Part shown: positions 1 to 10,000 of the stretch, piece by piece
Numbering within the stretch: position 1 is the stretch's first letter
Layout: each line of letters starts with the position of its first letter
Assembly: GCA_039182515.1 (NCBI GenBank)
Contig: JBCDCE010000008.1
Location: 13,248 to 77,247 of the forward strand
DNA: 64,000 nucleotides
Direction: 5' to 3'
Source of the DNA: JBCDCE01 sp039182515
Lineage (GTDB): Bacteria; Pseudomonadota; Alphaproteobacteria; Rhodobacterales; Rhodobacteraceae
The notes under the pieces: generated by a model
The model's database searches: none
Told to the model about the DNA's origin: nothing
What the model saw: the letters and a program-made list of their open reading frames with translations, nothing else
Program-made: the position numbers and the translations under genes

Positions 1-63
1 TATGCCGAAGCTCATGCGCGCTACAAAAGCTGCTATGCGGCTCTGAAAGGACAATACGCATGA
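1..63 (+). CDS. xylB: xylulokinase, C-terminal tail (cut by window edge)
   Basis: The first 60 bases read as an open frame of 20 residues ending YAALKGQYA before TGA at 61-63. The stop overlaps the ATG of xylA in an ATGA junction, which marks this as the upstream gene of the same operon. The identity as xylulokinase is inferred mainly from position directly before xylA, the usual order in this group; twenty residues are too few for a family assignment by themselves. Confidence 0.55.
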   Translation, partial: YAEAHARYKSCYAALKGQYA

Positions 64-1355
64 CCGACTTCTTTGCTGGTATCCCACAGATCGCTTACGA
101 AGGCCCCGACAGCACCAACGAGTTTGCCTTCCGCCACTACAATCCTGATGAGATTGTCATGGGCAAACGCATGGAAGAGCACCTGCGCTTTGCGGTGGCC
201 TACTGGCACAGCTTTGCATGGCCCGGCGGGGATCCCTTTGGCGGGCAGACCTTTGAGCGTCCTTGGTTTGGCGACACGATGGATTTGGCGAAACTGAAGG
301 CCGATGTGGCCTTCGAGATGTTTGCAATCCTGGGCCAGCCGTTTTTCTGTTTTCATGACGCGGATATGCGGCCCGAAGGCGCAAACTTCGCAGAGAGCAC
401 GCGCAACTTAGAAGAGATGGTCGACTACATCGGCACCAAGATGGAAGGCGTTGATACCAAGCTTCTTTGGGGCACGTCGAACCTCTTTTCGCACCGCCGT
501 TTCATGGGCGGCGCTGCGACGAACCCGGATCCAGATGTCTTTGCCTATTCAGCCGCCACCATCAAAACCAATATGGATGCAACGCATAAGCTTGGCGGGC
601 AGAACTACGTGCTTTGGGGTGGTCGTGAGGGCTATGAGACGCTTCTCAACACCGATCTTAAACGCGAGCGTCAGCAGGCGGGGCGGATGCTCCAGATGGT
701 CTGCGAATACAAAGCCAAGATCGGCTTTGAAGGCACGATACTCATTGAGCCCAAGCCGCAAGAACCCACGAAGCACCAATATGATTTCGACGTGGCAACG
801 GTTTACGGGTTCCTCAAAGACTTCGGACTTGAAAATGAAGTGAAGGTCAACATCGAGCAGGGCCATGAGATCCTGGCGGGCCATAGCTTTGAGCACGAGA
901 TTGCCACGGCGGGCGCGCTGGGGATTTTTGGCTCGATTGATATGAACCGCAACGACTATCAATCAGGCTGGGACACGGATCAATTCCCCAACAACGTGCC
1001 GGAAGTGGCGCTCGCGTATTATGAGATCCTGCGGGCTGGTGGCTACACGACCGGGGGCACCAACTTTGATGCGAAGCTGCGTCGCCAGTCGCTTGATCCA
1101 GAAGATCTGATCTTGGCGCATGTGGGTGGCATGGATGTCTGTGCGGCGGGCTTTAAGCAAGCGGCAGCTATGCTTGAAGACGGCGGGCTCGAAGCAAAAC
1201 GTGCAGCGCGCTATGCAGGTTGGGATAACTCTGATCTCTTGCAGAGCGATCTGAGCAGCATCGCGGCGAAGGTGGAAGCCGAAGACATCAATCCAACCCC
1301 ACGCTCTGGCGCACAAGAACGCTTGGAAAACCTGGTGAACCGCTTTACCATCTGA
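60..1355 (+). CDS. xylA: xylose isomerase
   Basis: 431 residues, the usual length of class II xylose isomerases, which convert D-xylose to D-xylulose with two divalent metal ions in the cytoplasm. The motif FHDADMRPEG contains H99 and D102, equivalent to the catalytic His/Asp pair of the E. coli enzyme. A later metal-binding stretch, VNIEQGHEILAGHSFEHE, and the segment ILIEPKPQEPTKHQYDFD are also family-typical. The start overlaps the stop of the upstream xylB tail by ATGA, so translation is probably coupled. With xylulokinase it forms the isomerase route of xylose catabolism. A hydroxypyruvate-isomerase-like gene follows after 3 bases. No regulatory site is visible because the operon start lies outside the window. 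Confidence 0.97.
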   Translation: MTDFFAGIPQIAYEGPDSTNEFAFRHYNPDEIVMGKRMEEHLRFAVAYWHSFAWPGGDPFGGQTFERPWFGDTMDLAKLKADVAFEMFAILGQPFFCFHDADMRPEGANFAESTRNLEEMVDYIGTKMEGVDTKLLWGTSNLFSHRRFMGGAATNPDPDVFAYSAATIKTNMDATHKLGGQNYVLWGGREGYETLLNTDLKRERQQAGRMLQMVCEYKAKIGFEGTILIEPKPQEPTKHQYDFDVATVYGFLKDFGLENEVKVNIEQGHEILAGHSFEHEIATAGALGIFGSIDMNRNDYQSGWDTDQFPNNVPEVALAYYEILRAGGYTTGGTNFDAKLRRQSLDPEDLILAHVGGMDVCAAGFKQAAAMLEDGGLEAKRAARYAGWDNSDLLQSDLSSIAAKVEAEDINPTPRSGAQERLENLVNRFTI

Positions 1356-1358
1356 GGA

Positions 1359-2123
1359 ATGCCCCGCTTTTCCGCCAATCTTGGGTTTTTGTGGACCGAG
1401 CTCTCTTTGCCGGACGCAATTCGCGCGGCCAAAGCCAATGGCTTTGGCGCGGTCGAGCTGCATTGGCCTTACGCGACCCCGGCTGAAGAGGTGCGCGCAG
1501 CACTTGATGAGACAGGCCTGCCGCTCTTGGGGCTCAACACCACACGCGGCGATGTGGCGGGGGGCGAGAACGGGCTGACGGCTTTGGCTGGACGTGAAGA
1601 TGAGGCCTGGGCGGCGATTGAGGAGGCGTTGGCCTATGCCTCTGTGACCGGAGCAGGCGCTGTTCACGTGATGGCGGGCTTTGCGCAAGGGGCTGAGGCC
1701 CATGCAACATTTGTGGCGGCTTTGAAGCGGGCTGCTCCTTTGGCGGCAGAGCAAGGCGTGACGCTTTTGATTGAGCCGCTCAACCGCCACGACGCACCTG
1801 GGTATTTTTTGAGCACCACGGATCAGGCAGCGCTGATCATCGAGGAGGTGGGCGCGCCAAATCTGAAGCTGATGTTCGATTGTTATCATGTTGGGCGCAC
1901 CGAAGGGGACATTTTGACCCGCGCAGGTTCGATGCGTGATATCATTGGTCATGTGCAATTTGCCGCTGTTCCAAGCCGTGGCGCGCCGGATCATGGCGAA
2001 TTGAACTATGCTGAGATCTTCCAGGGCCTTGCTGGCATAGGGTTTGAGGGGCCTTTAGGGGCTGAGTACAAACCAGGTGGGCCAACAGAGCCCAGCTTGG
2101 CTTGGATGGCTGAATTGGGGTGA
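1359..2123 (+). CDS. hydroxypyruvate isomerase-like TIM-barrel protein
   Basis: 254 residues of the AP-endonuclease-2/xylose-isomerase-like TIM barrel superfamily, closest by eye to hydroxypyruvate isomerase (Hyi), which interconverts hydroxypyruvate and tartronate semialdehyde. The glutamates expected to bind metal and act in catalysis are E139 (LLIEPLNRHD) and E236 (GAEYKP). The segment MFDCYHVGRTEGD is also typical. It begins 3 bases after the xylA stop and is surely co-transcribed with it. The physiological link to xylose is unclear; relatives in sugar operons may act as epimerases or isomerases on other keto-sugars, so the substrate is an inference. Confidence 0.8.
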   Translation: MPRFSANLGFLWTELSLPDAIRAAKANGFGAVELHWPYATPAEEVRAALDETGLPLLGLNTTRGDVAGGENGLTALAGREDEAWAAIEEALAYASVTGAGAVHVMAGFAQGAEAHATFVAALKRAAPLAAEQGVTLLIEPLNRHDAPGYFLSTTDQAALIIEEVGAPNLKLMFDCYHVGRTEGDILTRAGSMRDIIGHVQFAAVPSRGAPDHGELNYAEIFQGLAGIGFEGPLGAEYKPGGPTEPSLAWMAELG

Positions 2124-2165
2124 CTGTGCTGCGCACAGGCCTCCGGCGGGAGTATTTATTCCAAG

Positions 2166-2193
2166 AAAAAGGGCCCTGCCGCTAGAGCCCTTT
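2166..2193 (-). terminator. rho-independent terminator of the NRPS operon
   Basis: On the minus strand GGGCTCT and AGGGCCC form a 7-bp stem (one G-T pair) around a 6-base loop, followed by TTTTT. The stem overlaps the stop codon of the acyl-CoA dehydrogenase-like gene. The flanking A and T runs make it usable from both sides, so it may also end the xyl operon. Confidence 0.7.
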
Positions 2194-3240
2194 CAAGCTT
2201 TGGCTGCGGGCGATGATATTGCGTTGGATATCGGAGGTGCCGCCGTAGAGCACAGCACCGTGCGCTTCGCGTAGGTCTTGTTCAGCCGGGCTGCCTTCCA
2301 GATAGCCCTGGCCGCCCTGGATGCGCAGTGCGTCTTGGCTGTTGGCGAGGAAGGCCTCTGATAGGTGCAATTTGGTCAAAGCTGCTGTGGCCTCATTGCG
2401 GGTGTCGGAGACAACTTCTTGGGCGGCTTTGCCCAACATCAGTTGGGCGGTTTCATATCGCAGGCGCATGTCTGCCAGACGGTTTGAAACCGATTGGTGG
2501 GCTTCGATTGCGTGATCTGGGTCGATCTTACGCGACTTTGCAAAGGCGATGGCGTCTCGCAGCTGACGCTTCATGGCGCCGACAAACGGCGCAAAGATGA
2601 ACCGGCGTTCCCAGTCCAGTGAGCGCGTGAAGATCGCGGCACCGCCACCTTCGCGGCCCAGGAGCGCGGAGGCTGGGACTTCGACGTCTTCAAAGGTTAA
2701 GGAGCCGAAGGGCAAGGTGTTGCTGCCCATTTTGCGCTGGTTTGGTCCACGCGCGATGCCGGGAGAGGTGAGGTCTACCAAAAAGGCTGTGACGCCCCAG
2801 GGCCCTTTCGCGGGATCAAGCGTTGCAAAAAGGAAGGCAAAGTCGGCCACCGGCGCCATGCCGATTAGAACCTTTTCTCCGTTGATCCTGTAGCCTGCTT
2901 CACAGGGCTCGGCTCGGGTGCTCAACGCAAGTGCGTTGGATCCAGAATTGGCCTCAGTGATGGCGTGACAGCAGGTGAGGTGGCCATCTGCAAGGCCTGG
3001 AAGAAGCGCCTGTTTTTGCGCCTGTGAGCCGAACTCGAGGATCGGCATTTGCATGGGCCAAAGTTGCGCGCCAAGACCCAAGGCGCGCCCTAAATCTTGT
3101 GTGGTTTCCCCCCAGCTTTGGAGCCGCTCAAGACACTCAAGCAGCGGACGATCTTGGCCGCCATACTCTTTGGGGAGCGCCATATTTAACAGCCCGTCAC
3201 CCGCCAGAGCGCTCCAGGCTTCTCGCCAAGTCTCAGTCAT
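2182..3240 (-). CDS. acyl-CoA dehydrogenase-like flavoprotein, probable prolyl-carrier-protein oxidase
   Basis: 352 residues with the acyl-CoA dehydrogenase fold: N-terminal helical part, middle beta domain (HAITEANSGSNALAL; INGEKVLIG) and C-terminal helices ending in a GGTSDIQRNIIAR segment. The usual catalytic Glu of medium-chain enzymes (YEGTS) is replaced by glycine (Y332-G333-G334-T335). A glutamate is instead present at E211 in LDWER, where isovaleryl-CoA and long-chain dehydrogenases carry their base. Flavoproteins that oxidise carrier-bound proline to pyrrole (PltE, RedW, CloN3 type) are known to use that alternative position. It overlaps the upstream NRPS by 8 bases and ends the operon. 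Together with the stand-alone ligase and carrier protein it suggests oxidation of a tethered amino acid; proline is inferred. Confidence 0.8.
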   Translation of the reverse strand: MTETWREAWSALAGDGLLNMALPKEYGGQDRPLLECLERLQSWGETTQDLGRALGLGAQLWPMQMPILEFGSQAQKQALLPGLADGHLTCCHAITEANSGSNALALSTRAEPCEAGYRINGEKVLIGMAPVADFAFLFATLDPAKGPWGVTAFLVDLTSPGIARGPNQRKMGSNTLPFGSLTFEDVEVPASALLGREGGGAAIFTRSLDWERRFIFAPFVGAMKRQLRDAIAFAKSRKIDPDHAIEAHQSVSNRLADMRLRYETAQLMLGKAAQEVVSDTRNEATAALTKLHLSEAFLANSQDALRIQGGQGYLEGSPAEQDLREAHGAVLYGGTSDIQRNIIARSQSLKGL

Positions 3241-6200
3241 GAGCGCCTGCTGTCTTACGATCTGCGGCTTGCAGCTGTTGGGCTAGAGCGGTTGTCCAGG
3301 TTAGCAGCGCATCTTTGTCTTTTTGCAGGCCGAAGTGATCCAGCTCGAGTGTCATGCGTTGCGCTTGTGGCACAGCCTCAGCGAGCCAGCCTGTTGTGCC
3401 TGCCTTGCGCGCGACCGTGGGTGTCATCATCAAAATGGTCGGACCCCCATAGGCTTGAGGCGCGTGGAAGGTCATCATGCGTCTGTAGCTGTGACTGATG
3501 GCGGCGTGACGCGCTTGAACAGGATCGGCCAAGTTCAGAGCGGCGCTCAGAGACCAGCCAAGCGCGCCCACCCGGCCGATCATCCGATGTTTGAGGCGAT
3601 CTTTGGTTTTGTCCCAAACACCGTAAGAGGGATCAAGCAGGAACAAGGTTTTGACCTCCGCCCCTTCGCGCGTGAGCCGGTTCGCGAGATGTAATGCCAC
3701 AACCGCGCCAATGGAGTAGCCCCCGATGTGGTAGGGTCCTTCGGGGCGCATCGACTTCAAACGGCGATAGGCACTTTCGCTGAGGTCTTCGATCCGATCG
3801 CCGAGGGCGATATCGCCTTGCAAAAAATGCGAAAAGACAAAGCCCAGGGGGCGCGAGGCGCCTAAAACACCGCTGAGATAAGAATACATCTCCAGGCTGC
3901 CGTGGATCATAAAGAAGGGCGGTTTGTCGCCGTTTGAATTGGCAACAGCGAAGTTGGCATAGGGTTGGTCTTGGTAGCGTTCAGTGGCGCGTTTTTCCAG
4001 CTTGGCTGCAAGGTCCGAAAGAACCGGGTGGTCGAAAATCTCATGCCCTGTGAGCGCCAAACCCAGCTCTTCGGCTTTTAAGACCGCAGAGATGGACTTC
4101 AGACTGTCGCCGCCGAGGTCAAAGAAATGCGCATCGGGGGTAAGGTTGCTTGTTTTGAGAACCGAGCTCCAAACCTCTGCGAGCTTCTGCTCCATGAGGG
4201 TGAGTTTGGTCCGGGTGTGGAGCGGTTGGGCTGCATCGCTGTCGCTCGACAGCCCTGTTAGTGCTCGGGTGTCAATTTTCCCATTGGGCAACCTTGGAAA
4301 GTTCTCAACCGCCAAAACTTGGCTTGGGACCATAACGCTTGGAAGGTTTGAGGCGAGTTGCGTTTTAATGCTGTCAACGTCCGCTTCAGCATCTAAAATG
4401 GCGGCCTTGAGCTGAGTGTCTTCGACCCAAATGGCTGTCTCGAGGCCCGGTGCTGCCCTGGCCAAAGCCGTTTCGATTTCTGTAAGCTCTATTCTGTGGC
4501 CGCGTAGTTTGATCTGACGATCTTCGCGGCCCAGAAAGACAATCTGTCCGTCGGCTCTGGTATATCCAAGATCTCCGGTTTGGTAGAGTGGCGGAGATTG
4601 CTGCGTGTTAAAGGCGGCCTCGGTGAGCTTTGGCGCGTTCAAATAGCCTGGGCTTACGCCGGGGCCTTGCACCCAAAGAGCCCCCGGAACACCTTGCGGC
4701 AAGGGGCGGCCGTTCAGGTCCACGATGCTCAACTGTGTCGAAGGAGGGGCTGTGCCGATGGCAATAGGGGCGCTTGGGTCAGATCCATCAAGTCGGCTTG
4801 CTGCGCACCAAACCGTGGCTTCTGTGGGGCCGTATTCATTGAAAAGCGGCGTTGTCGGGAGAGCTGATTGATGGGCTTTGATTGTGCTGGCCTGCACCGC
4901 TTCACCTGCCACGATCACACACTCAAGGCTGCTCAATGCCGTTGGATCTGAGTGCAGAAGGGTTTCATAGAGCGCTGGCAGCGCCAACAGATGGGCAGGC
5001 CCCGCGCGTGCAATGAGCTTGGTCAATTGGCCAGGGTCTTGCTCGGCGCCTGAGGACGCAATTGTGAGTGTGCCGCCTGCGCTCAAGGTCCAAAAGAGAC
5101 CCACAACAGAGCTGTCAAAGGCAAAAGACGAGAGCATCACAAAGCCGCGCGGCGCGCTGGGGTACACTTCCGCGCGCACAGCATTGGAATAGGCAAGATT
5201 GCCTTGGGTGATCATCACACCTTTGGGCGCGCTTTGGGAGCCCGAGGTAAAGATAAGATAGGCGAGATCCTTGCTGGTGAGATCTGCGTCGGTAAACCTG
5301 TCTGACGGCGTTGTCAGCGCATCCGCGTATAGGAGCGTTTTGGGCCCGTCTTTTGCCGCTGTAGTGTCGTCTGCAACAAGGATGACTTTTGGCTCTGCGG
5401 CCGCAATGATCTGGGTTTGGCGCGTGCTTGGATAGGTCAGATCAATGGGCGTGTAGGCGGCGCCGACGCGCCAGGCGGCAAGCATGGCCACCACAACAGA
5501 GACCCCGCGGGGCAAGGCGATCGCCACAACGTCGCCTTTGCCAACGCCGCGATTTTTGAGCGCTGCAGCGAGTGCACGGCTGTGTTGATCGAGGGCCGCA
5601 TAAGTGAGCTGGCTGACACCATCATCGAGTGCGATCTCATCGGGCTGGGCCGCCATTTGCGCTTTGATCTGGTCCCACACAAACGGATCTTGCCTGCGCA
5701 ATGACGTTGATGTTGGCGATGCGCTGGGGGGCGCTAAGGCTTCCCTTAAAAGGGTGCCTAGGGGGGCGTCGAGGTTGTTTGCAGCTTGAGACACAAGCGC
5801 GCTCAAGTCGGCCAAGAAGGCCTCAGCCAGGGCTGCGCGCATGTCTTCTGGGCGCGTAATCGCCTCGAGCGTGAGACCTTCATCACTGGGATGCGCAAGG
5901 AGCGCCAGTTGCGCAGAACTGGCATCCGCGCGCGCAAGGGTTTCTGCGGTAATCTGATGGGCCGGATTGGCTGCGCTTTCTGGAAAGGCCTCATAGACGA
6001 AAATCGTTTCCATCCGAGAGCCGTGTCTCAAGTTGGGTGCGGTTTTGAGCACCTCGGGCAGGGGCGTCAGCTCAAAGGCACGGCGTGCGTTTGCCTCATC
6101 TTGGGCTTGTGTGAGAATGGTGCGAAGCGTGCTTCCGGCCTCAATTTTCATGCGCTGAGGCAGCGTGTTAAGATAGGCTCCGGCTGCTTGATCCGCGCCT

Positions 6201-7066
6201 TTTAGCCCTGTGGGCCGGCCTGCGTTGGTGGTGCCAAAGAGCACGTCTGTTTCGCGCGTGTAACGCCCGAGAAGCACAGCAAAAAAGGTGCTGAGCGCCG
6301 TTTGCGGCGTGACGCGCGCCTGCCGGGCCATATTGCAGAATTGCTGCCAATCAGAGGCAGAGACTTGCACGGACCCACGTTGGTGCGCCTGCTGTTTGAG
6401 GCCAGCCTTCGGAGCGCTTGCCAGTTTGTCTGGGATCACAGAGAAGCTCTCAACGCCCTCTAGGGCCTTGGTCCAATAGGCAAGTGCTTGGGCGTGGTCT
6501 TGCTTTTGCTGCCACGCCAAAAAGCGCTTGTAGGGCATCGGCGCGGGTGGCTCTGCAGACCCGTGATAGCGTTCCAAAATCGCGTTGAGAACCGTGCCCG
6601 TGGACCAGCCATCGCTGATTAAATGATGCAGCGTCCAGATCAAAACATGGGAACCAGGAGCATGGCGCAAAAGCTGCACGCGCATGAGCGGCGCGCGTTT
6701 GAGATCGAAGCCTTCCAGGCGGTCGGCCTCCATGCGGAAATACACCTCTTGATCGAATTCTCTTTCGGAGAGGGTGCTCAGATCCACCTCTTGCCAAGGC
6801 AGTTTGATGTGCTTTTGCACCATTTGCACCGGCTGAGAGAGCGAGGCGGAGAAAAACGCGGCACGGTAGCTGTCGCGCGATTGGATCTCTGTTTCAAAAG
6901 CGGACCGCAAACGAGCCGTGTCCAAAGGGCCTGTGAGTGTGACCGCAATGGACCCTACATAGAGCCCTCGTGTCGCGCCGTCCTCGAGGCATTCAAAGAG
7001 CATGCCGCGTTGGGTGGGGGCGAGTGGCATAACCTCATCGACGCCGTCAAGGTTTGGGCGCGTCAT
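3233..7066 (-). CDS. nonribosomal peptide synthetase, C-A-T-TE termination module
   Basis: 1277 residues. Condensation domain about 10-440 with intact HHLISDG (H147-G153). Adenylation domain about 455-935 with a degenerate A3 loop (TSGSQSAPKG, 607-616), the acidic Asp that contacts the substrate amino group in FAFDSSV, and A10 NGKID at 928-932. Carrier domain with phosphopantetheine site FFDLGGDSLK (S988). Thioesterase about 1045-1270 with nucleophile motif GYSIG (S1118) and probable D1145 and H1244. It would add one amino acid and release the product. The start overlaps the stop of the upstream NRPS as ATGA; the 3' end overlaps the dehydrogenase gene. The selected amino acid cannot be read with confidence. 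Confidence 0.95.
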   Translation of the reverse strand: MTRPNLDGVDEVMPLAPTQRGMLFECLEDGATRGLYVGSIAVTLTGPLDTARLRSAFETEIQSRDSYRAAFFSASLSQPVQMVQKHIKLPWQEVDLSTLSEREFDQEVYFRMEADRLEGFDLKRAPLMRVQLLRHAPGSHVLIWTLHHLISDGWSTGTVLNAILERYHGSAEPPAPMPYKRFLAWQQKQDHAQALAYWTKALEGVESFSVIPDKLASAPKAGLKQQAHQRGSVQVSASDWQQFCNMARQARVTPQTALSTFFAVLLGRYTRETDVLFGTTNAGRPTGLKGADQAAGAYLNTLPQRMKIEAGSTLRTILTQAQDEANARRAFELTPLPEVLKTAPNLRHGSRMETIFVYEAFPESAANPAHQITAETLARADASSAQLALLAHPSDEGLTLEAITRPEDMRAALAEAFLADLSALVSQAANNLDAPLGTLLREALAPPSASPTSTSLRRQDPFVWDQIKAQMAAQPDEIALDDGVSQLTYAALDQHSRALAAALKNRGVGKGDVVAIALPRGVSVVVAMLAAWRVGAAYTPIDLTYPSTRQTQIIAAAEPKVILVADDTTAAKDGPKTLLYADALTTPSDRFTDADLTSKDLAYLIFTSGSQSAPKGVMITQGNLAYSNAVRAEVYPSAPRGFVMLSSFAFDSSVVGLFWTLSAGGTLTIASSGAEQDPGQLTKLIARAGPAHLLALPALYETLLHSDPTALSSLECVIVAGEAVQASTIKAHQSALPTTPLFNEYGPTEATVWCAASRLDGSDPSAPIAIGTAPPSTQLSIVDLNGRPLPQGVPGALWVQGPGVSPGYLNAPKLTEAAFNTQQSPPLYQTGDLGYTRADGQIVFLGREDRQIKLRGHRIELTEIETALARAAPGLETAIWVEDTQLKAAILDAEADVDSIKTQLASNLPSVMVPSQVLAVENFPRLPNGKIDTRALTGLSSDSDAAQPLHTRTKLTLMEQKLAEVWSSVLKTSNLTPDAHFFDLGGDSLKSISAVLKAEELGLALTGHEIFDHPVLSDLAAKLEKRATERYQDQPYANFAVANSNGDKPPFFMIHGSLEMYSYLSGVLGASRPLGFVFSHFLQGDIALGDRIEDLSESAYRRLKSMRPEGPYHIGGYSIGAVVALHLANRLTREGAEVKTLFLLDPSYGVWDKTKDRLKHRMIGRVGALGWSLSAALNLADPVQARHAAISHSYRRMMTFHAPQAYGGPTILMMTPTVARKAGTTGWLAEAVPQAQRMTLELDHFGLQKDKDALLTWTTALAQQLQAADRKTAGAHD

Positions 7067-10000
7067 CCCAGATGCTCGAGTTGGGAGGCAAGGGCGTCCA
7101 GATCACCGGCATCCAGATCGAGCTCAAGCTCAAGATCCAAATCCTCTGGATCTTCTTTGGGGCATTTGGTTTGCGCCTCGGCTTCAAGCGGCCTGAGGAC
7201 CTTTGCAAGCAGTTGGATCGTTTGGTGCTCGAACACTGCGTTGGGCTCAAGCGCATAGCCCAGTTCATTCGCGCGCATTGCGATCTGGATGGCCGCGATG
7301 GAATCTCCGCCGATGTCATAGAAGTTCTCTGTCACGCCCAAGCCCGTGGTGCCGATGATGCTCTCAAAGATCTCCACGAGGATCTGCTCATTGGGCGTTT
7401 GTGCCGCCACTTTCGGGGCTGCGCTTGCCCGCTCCGCCATAGGGCGCGGCTCGGGCAGAGCCTTGCGATCCACTTTGCCGTTGGGTGTCAGCGGAAGCGC
7501 ATCCAGAACCACAATGTCCGCAGGCACCATGGCGGGGGACAATTGGGCCTTGAGCGTTTCTTTTAGGCCTTCAATTTTCTCGGGGCTTTGTAAGGCGGCA
7601 TCACCCGTGACATAGGCCACCAGTTGTGTCTGAGACCTGGGCGCCAGGAGTTTTTGATCAAAGCCGACCTCTTCGAGAATTTTGGTCACGCGCGCGGTGT
7701 CGATCTCGTCGTTGAGCTCGTGTGTGGCCTCGCTCTGGGTCTTGTGCCCCATGCGCACATCCCAGCTGTAGGGCAGCGCATAATTGTGAAAGCCTTGGCG
7801 CGTTTTGTGCACATAGATGCCCGCGTCGTTGATCAGGCAATTGGTCGAGCGCCCCGTATCGCTTGGGCGCTCCCAATGGCCGCGGGTGTCGAGATAGCTG
7901 TAGATCTCAGAGACCGGCACATCGATGTAGCGGTAGATATCCACGAGCTCGACTTGATCAAAAAGCGCGTCCGTGAAGAAGCCTTTGGTGCCCAACACGC
8001 GCGCAATTGTGTCGTCCATCCGGTGATAGGCCTTGCGCGCGTCGAGCACGAAGGCCTCGATCTCTTCCGTGCTCGGGTTCGATTTTGCAAAAAGCTCGGG
8101 CGTGAGACGCGTTTCAAAGAACTGCCCGCGCGACAGGCCTGTGACCACCGCTGGGATGCCTTCCTCAGCCGCGATCTGCATGGCCAAGGTGTAGACCGTC
8201 TTAAAGCAGCCCTGGCACACGTTCGAGTGTTTGGTCAGGCTGTCTTTGAAGATGGTGTTCATGTGCGGCGTCGTCATGAACCGATGATCCACGCCGATAT
8301 CTTGCGTGACGCGCGTGATGTTCTCTTTGGCCTCGGGTGAGATATAGCCGTTGTCGAGCGTGAGGGTCAGAATATTCTTCGTGAGCTCCGCAAAGCGGTA
8401 GAGCGCATAGGTGCTGTCTTTGCCGCCCGACAGAAGAACAACCGCGTCGTATGTGCCCGATTTGCGCGCTTGAAGGTCTGCGACCAGGGCCGAGAGATCT
8501 TCAGGTGTTTTGAAATAGGCCCCTGCGCGGGATTTGTAGTCCTCGAACTCCAGGCAGATGTTGCACACGCCTGCGGCATTTATCTCAACATTGGGCGAAC
8601 GGTTGGTGATGCCGCAGCGCACGCAACAGGTTTCTGGGGATGTTGCGAGATGTGCCTCGCGTCGAATTGGGGCCACAAAGGCGCTCTCAATTCCTGGCTG
8701 GCGCTCGATCACAGCGGCCACTTCGCCGGGTTCCACGCGCACACCGCCGAGCTTCACTTGATCATCTGCGCGGCCCAGGTAGATCAAATCGCCGGTTTCA
8801 GACAGGCGGCCCAGATCGCCGGTTTTATACATGCGCGGCGCGCTATCTTGAGTGGCGCCTGCAAAAGGATCTGGGATGAAGCGATCTTCCGTGAGGTCTG
8901 ACCGGCCCAGATAGCCTTTGGCGAGCCGCGCTCCACCAATGTAGATTTCGCCTTGTACGCCGGGCGGGCAGGGATTGAGGCCTTGGTCCAGCACATAGAT
9001 CCGAACCCCGTCAGCAGGCTGCCCAATGGGGACGGAGGCAGCTCGGTCGCTTGCCGGATCGAAGCGGTGGTGCATGGCGCCAACCACAGCTTCGGTGGGT
9101 CCGTATTCGTTGTGGATCGCGATGTGCTCGCCCAACACAGCGCGGGCGCGATTGCACAGCGCAGTTGTGAGGCTTTCACCGCCCAAAACGAGGGAGGTGA
9201 TGCGGCTGGGGGCAAAGCCCTTCTCAACGAGCAAGGCCAAATGCGCAGGCGTGAGTTTCACCACATCCACCGCATCGGCTTCAAAGACATCGAGCACAGC
9301 CAGGTCTGTGCCCGGCGTCTCAGGGTAAACAACAAGCGTGCCGCCCGCCGTGAGGGGCGCAAAAAGCGAAGTGATCGTGAGATCGAACCCAATGGCCGAA
9401 AAGAGCGGATAGCTGGCGCTTGGGCTGTCACTGAAGGTGGCAGCCGCCCAAGCGATATAGTCCGCTGCGGCTTGATGGGTGACTTCAACGCCTTTGGGCT
9501 CGCCGGTCGAGCCGGAGGTGTAGATCACATAAGCCGTTTGCTCGCCCTGTGGATATGGCCCGGTGAAGGCGGCGGGTTCTACGACTGAAAAGAGAAGCGT
9601 TGCGGTCTCGCTGTCTCCCAAGATGACCTTCGCGCCTGTCCGCTCCACAATCAAATCGAGGCGGGCTTTGGGTGTGTCGGCAGGCAGGGGCACGAAGTAA
9701 GCACTTGTTTTGAGTGTCCCAAAAATGGCTGCGATCAGTTCCACAGACCGTCTTGCATGCACCACAACCGCGTCCCCAGCTTTAACGCCTTGCTGCGTGA
9801 GAGCTGCGGCATAGGCCTGGGCGCGGGCGTCAAGCTCGGCATAGCTTAAGCCTTGGCTCGGATCCGTCACGGCAGGATCGTTTGGACGGGCTGAAACCTG
9901 CGCGTCAAAGGCCTCAAGCAAGCCAGGCGCTGGCGTGGCAGACGGGCCAACGAGCAGGGAGGATGTGTCGGCCTCTTTTGCCAAAGGCACCTTGTGAATG

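Noticed and set aside
963..1994. 343-residue open frame on the minus strand across xylA and the next gene
   Set aside because: It lies opposite two clear enzymes and has a non-protein-like composition.
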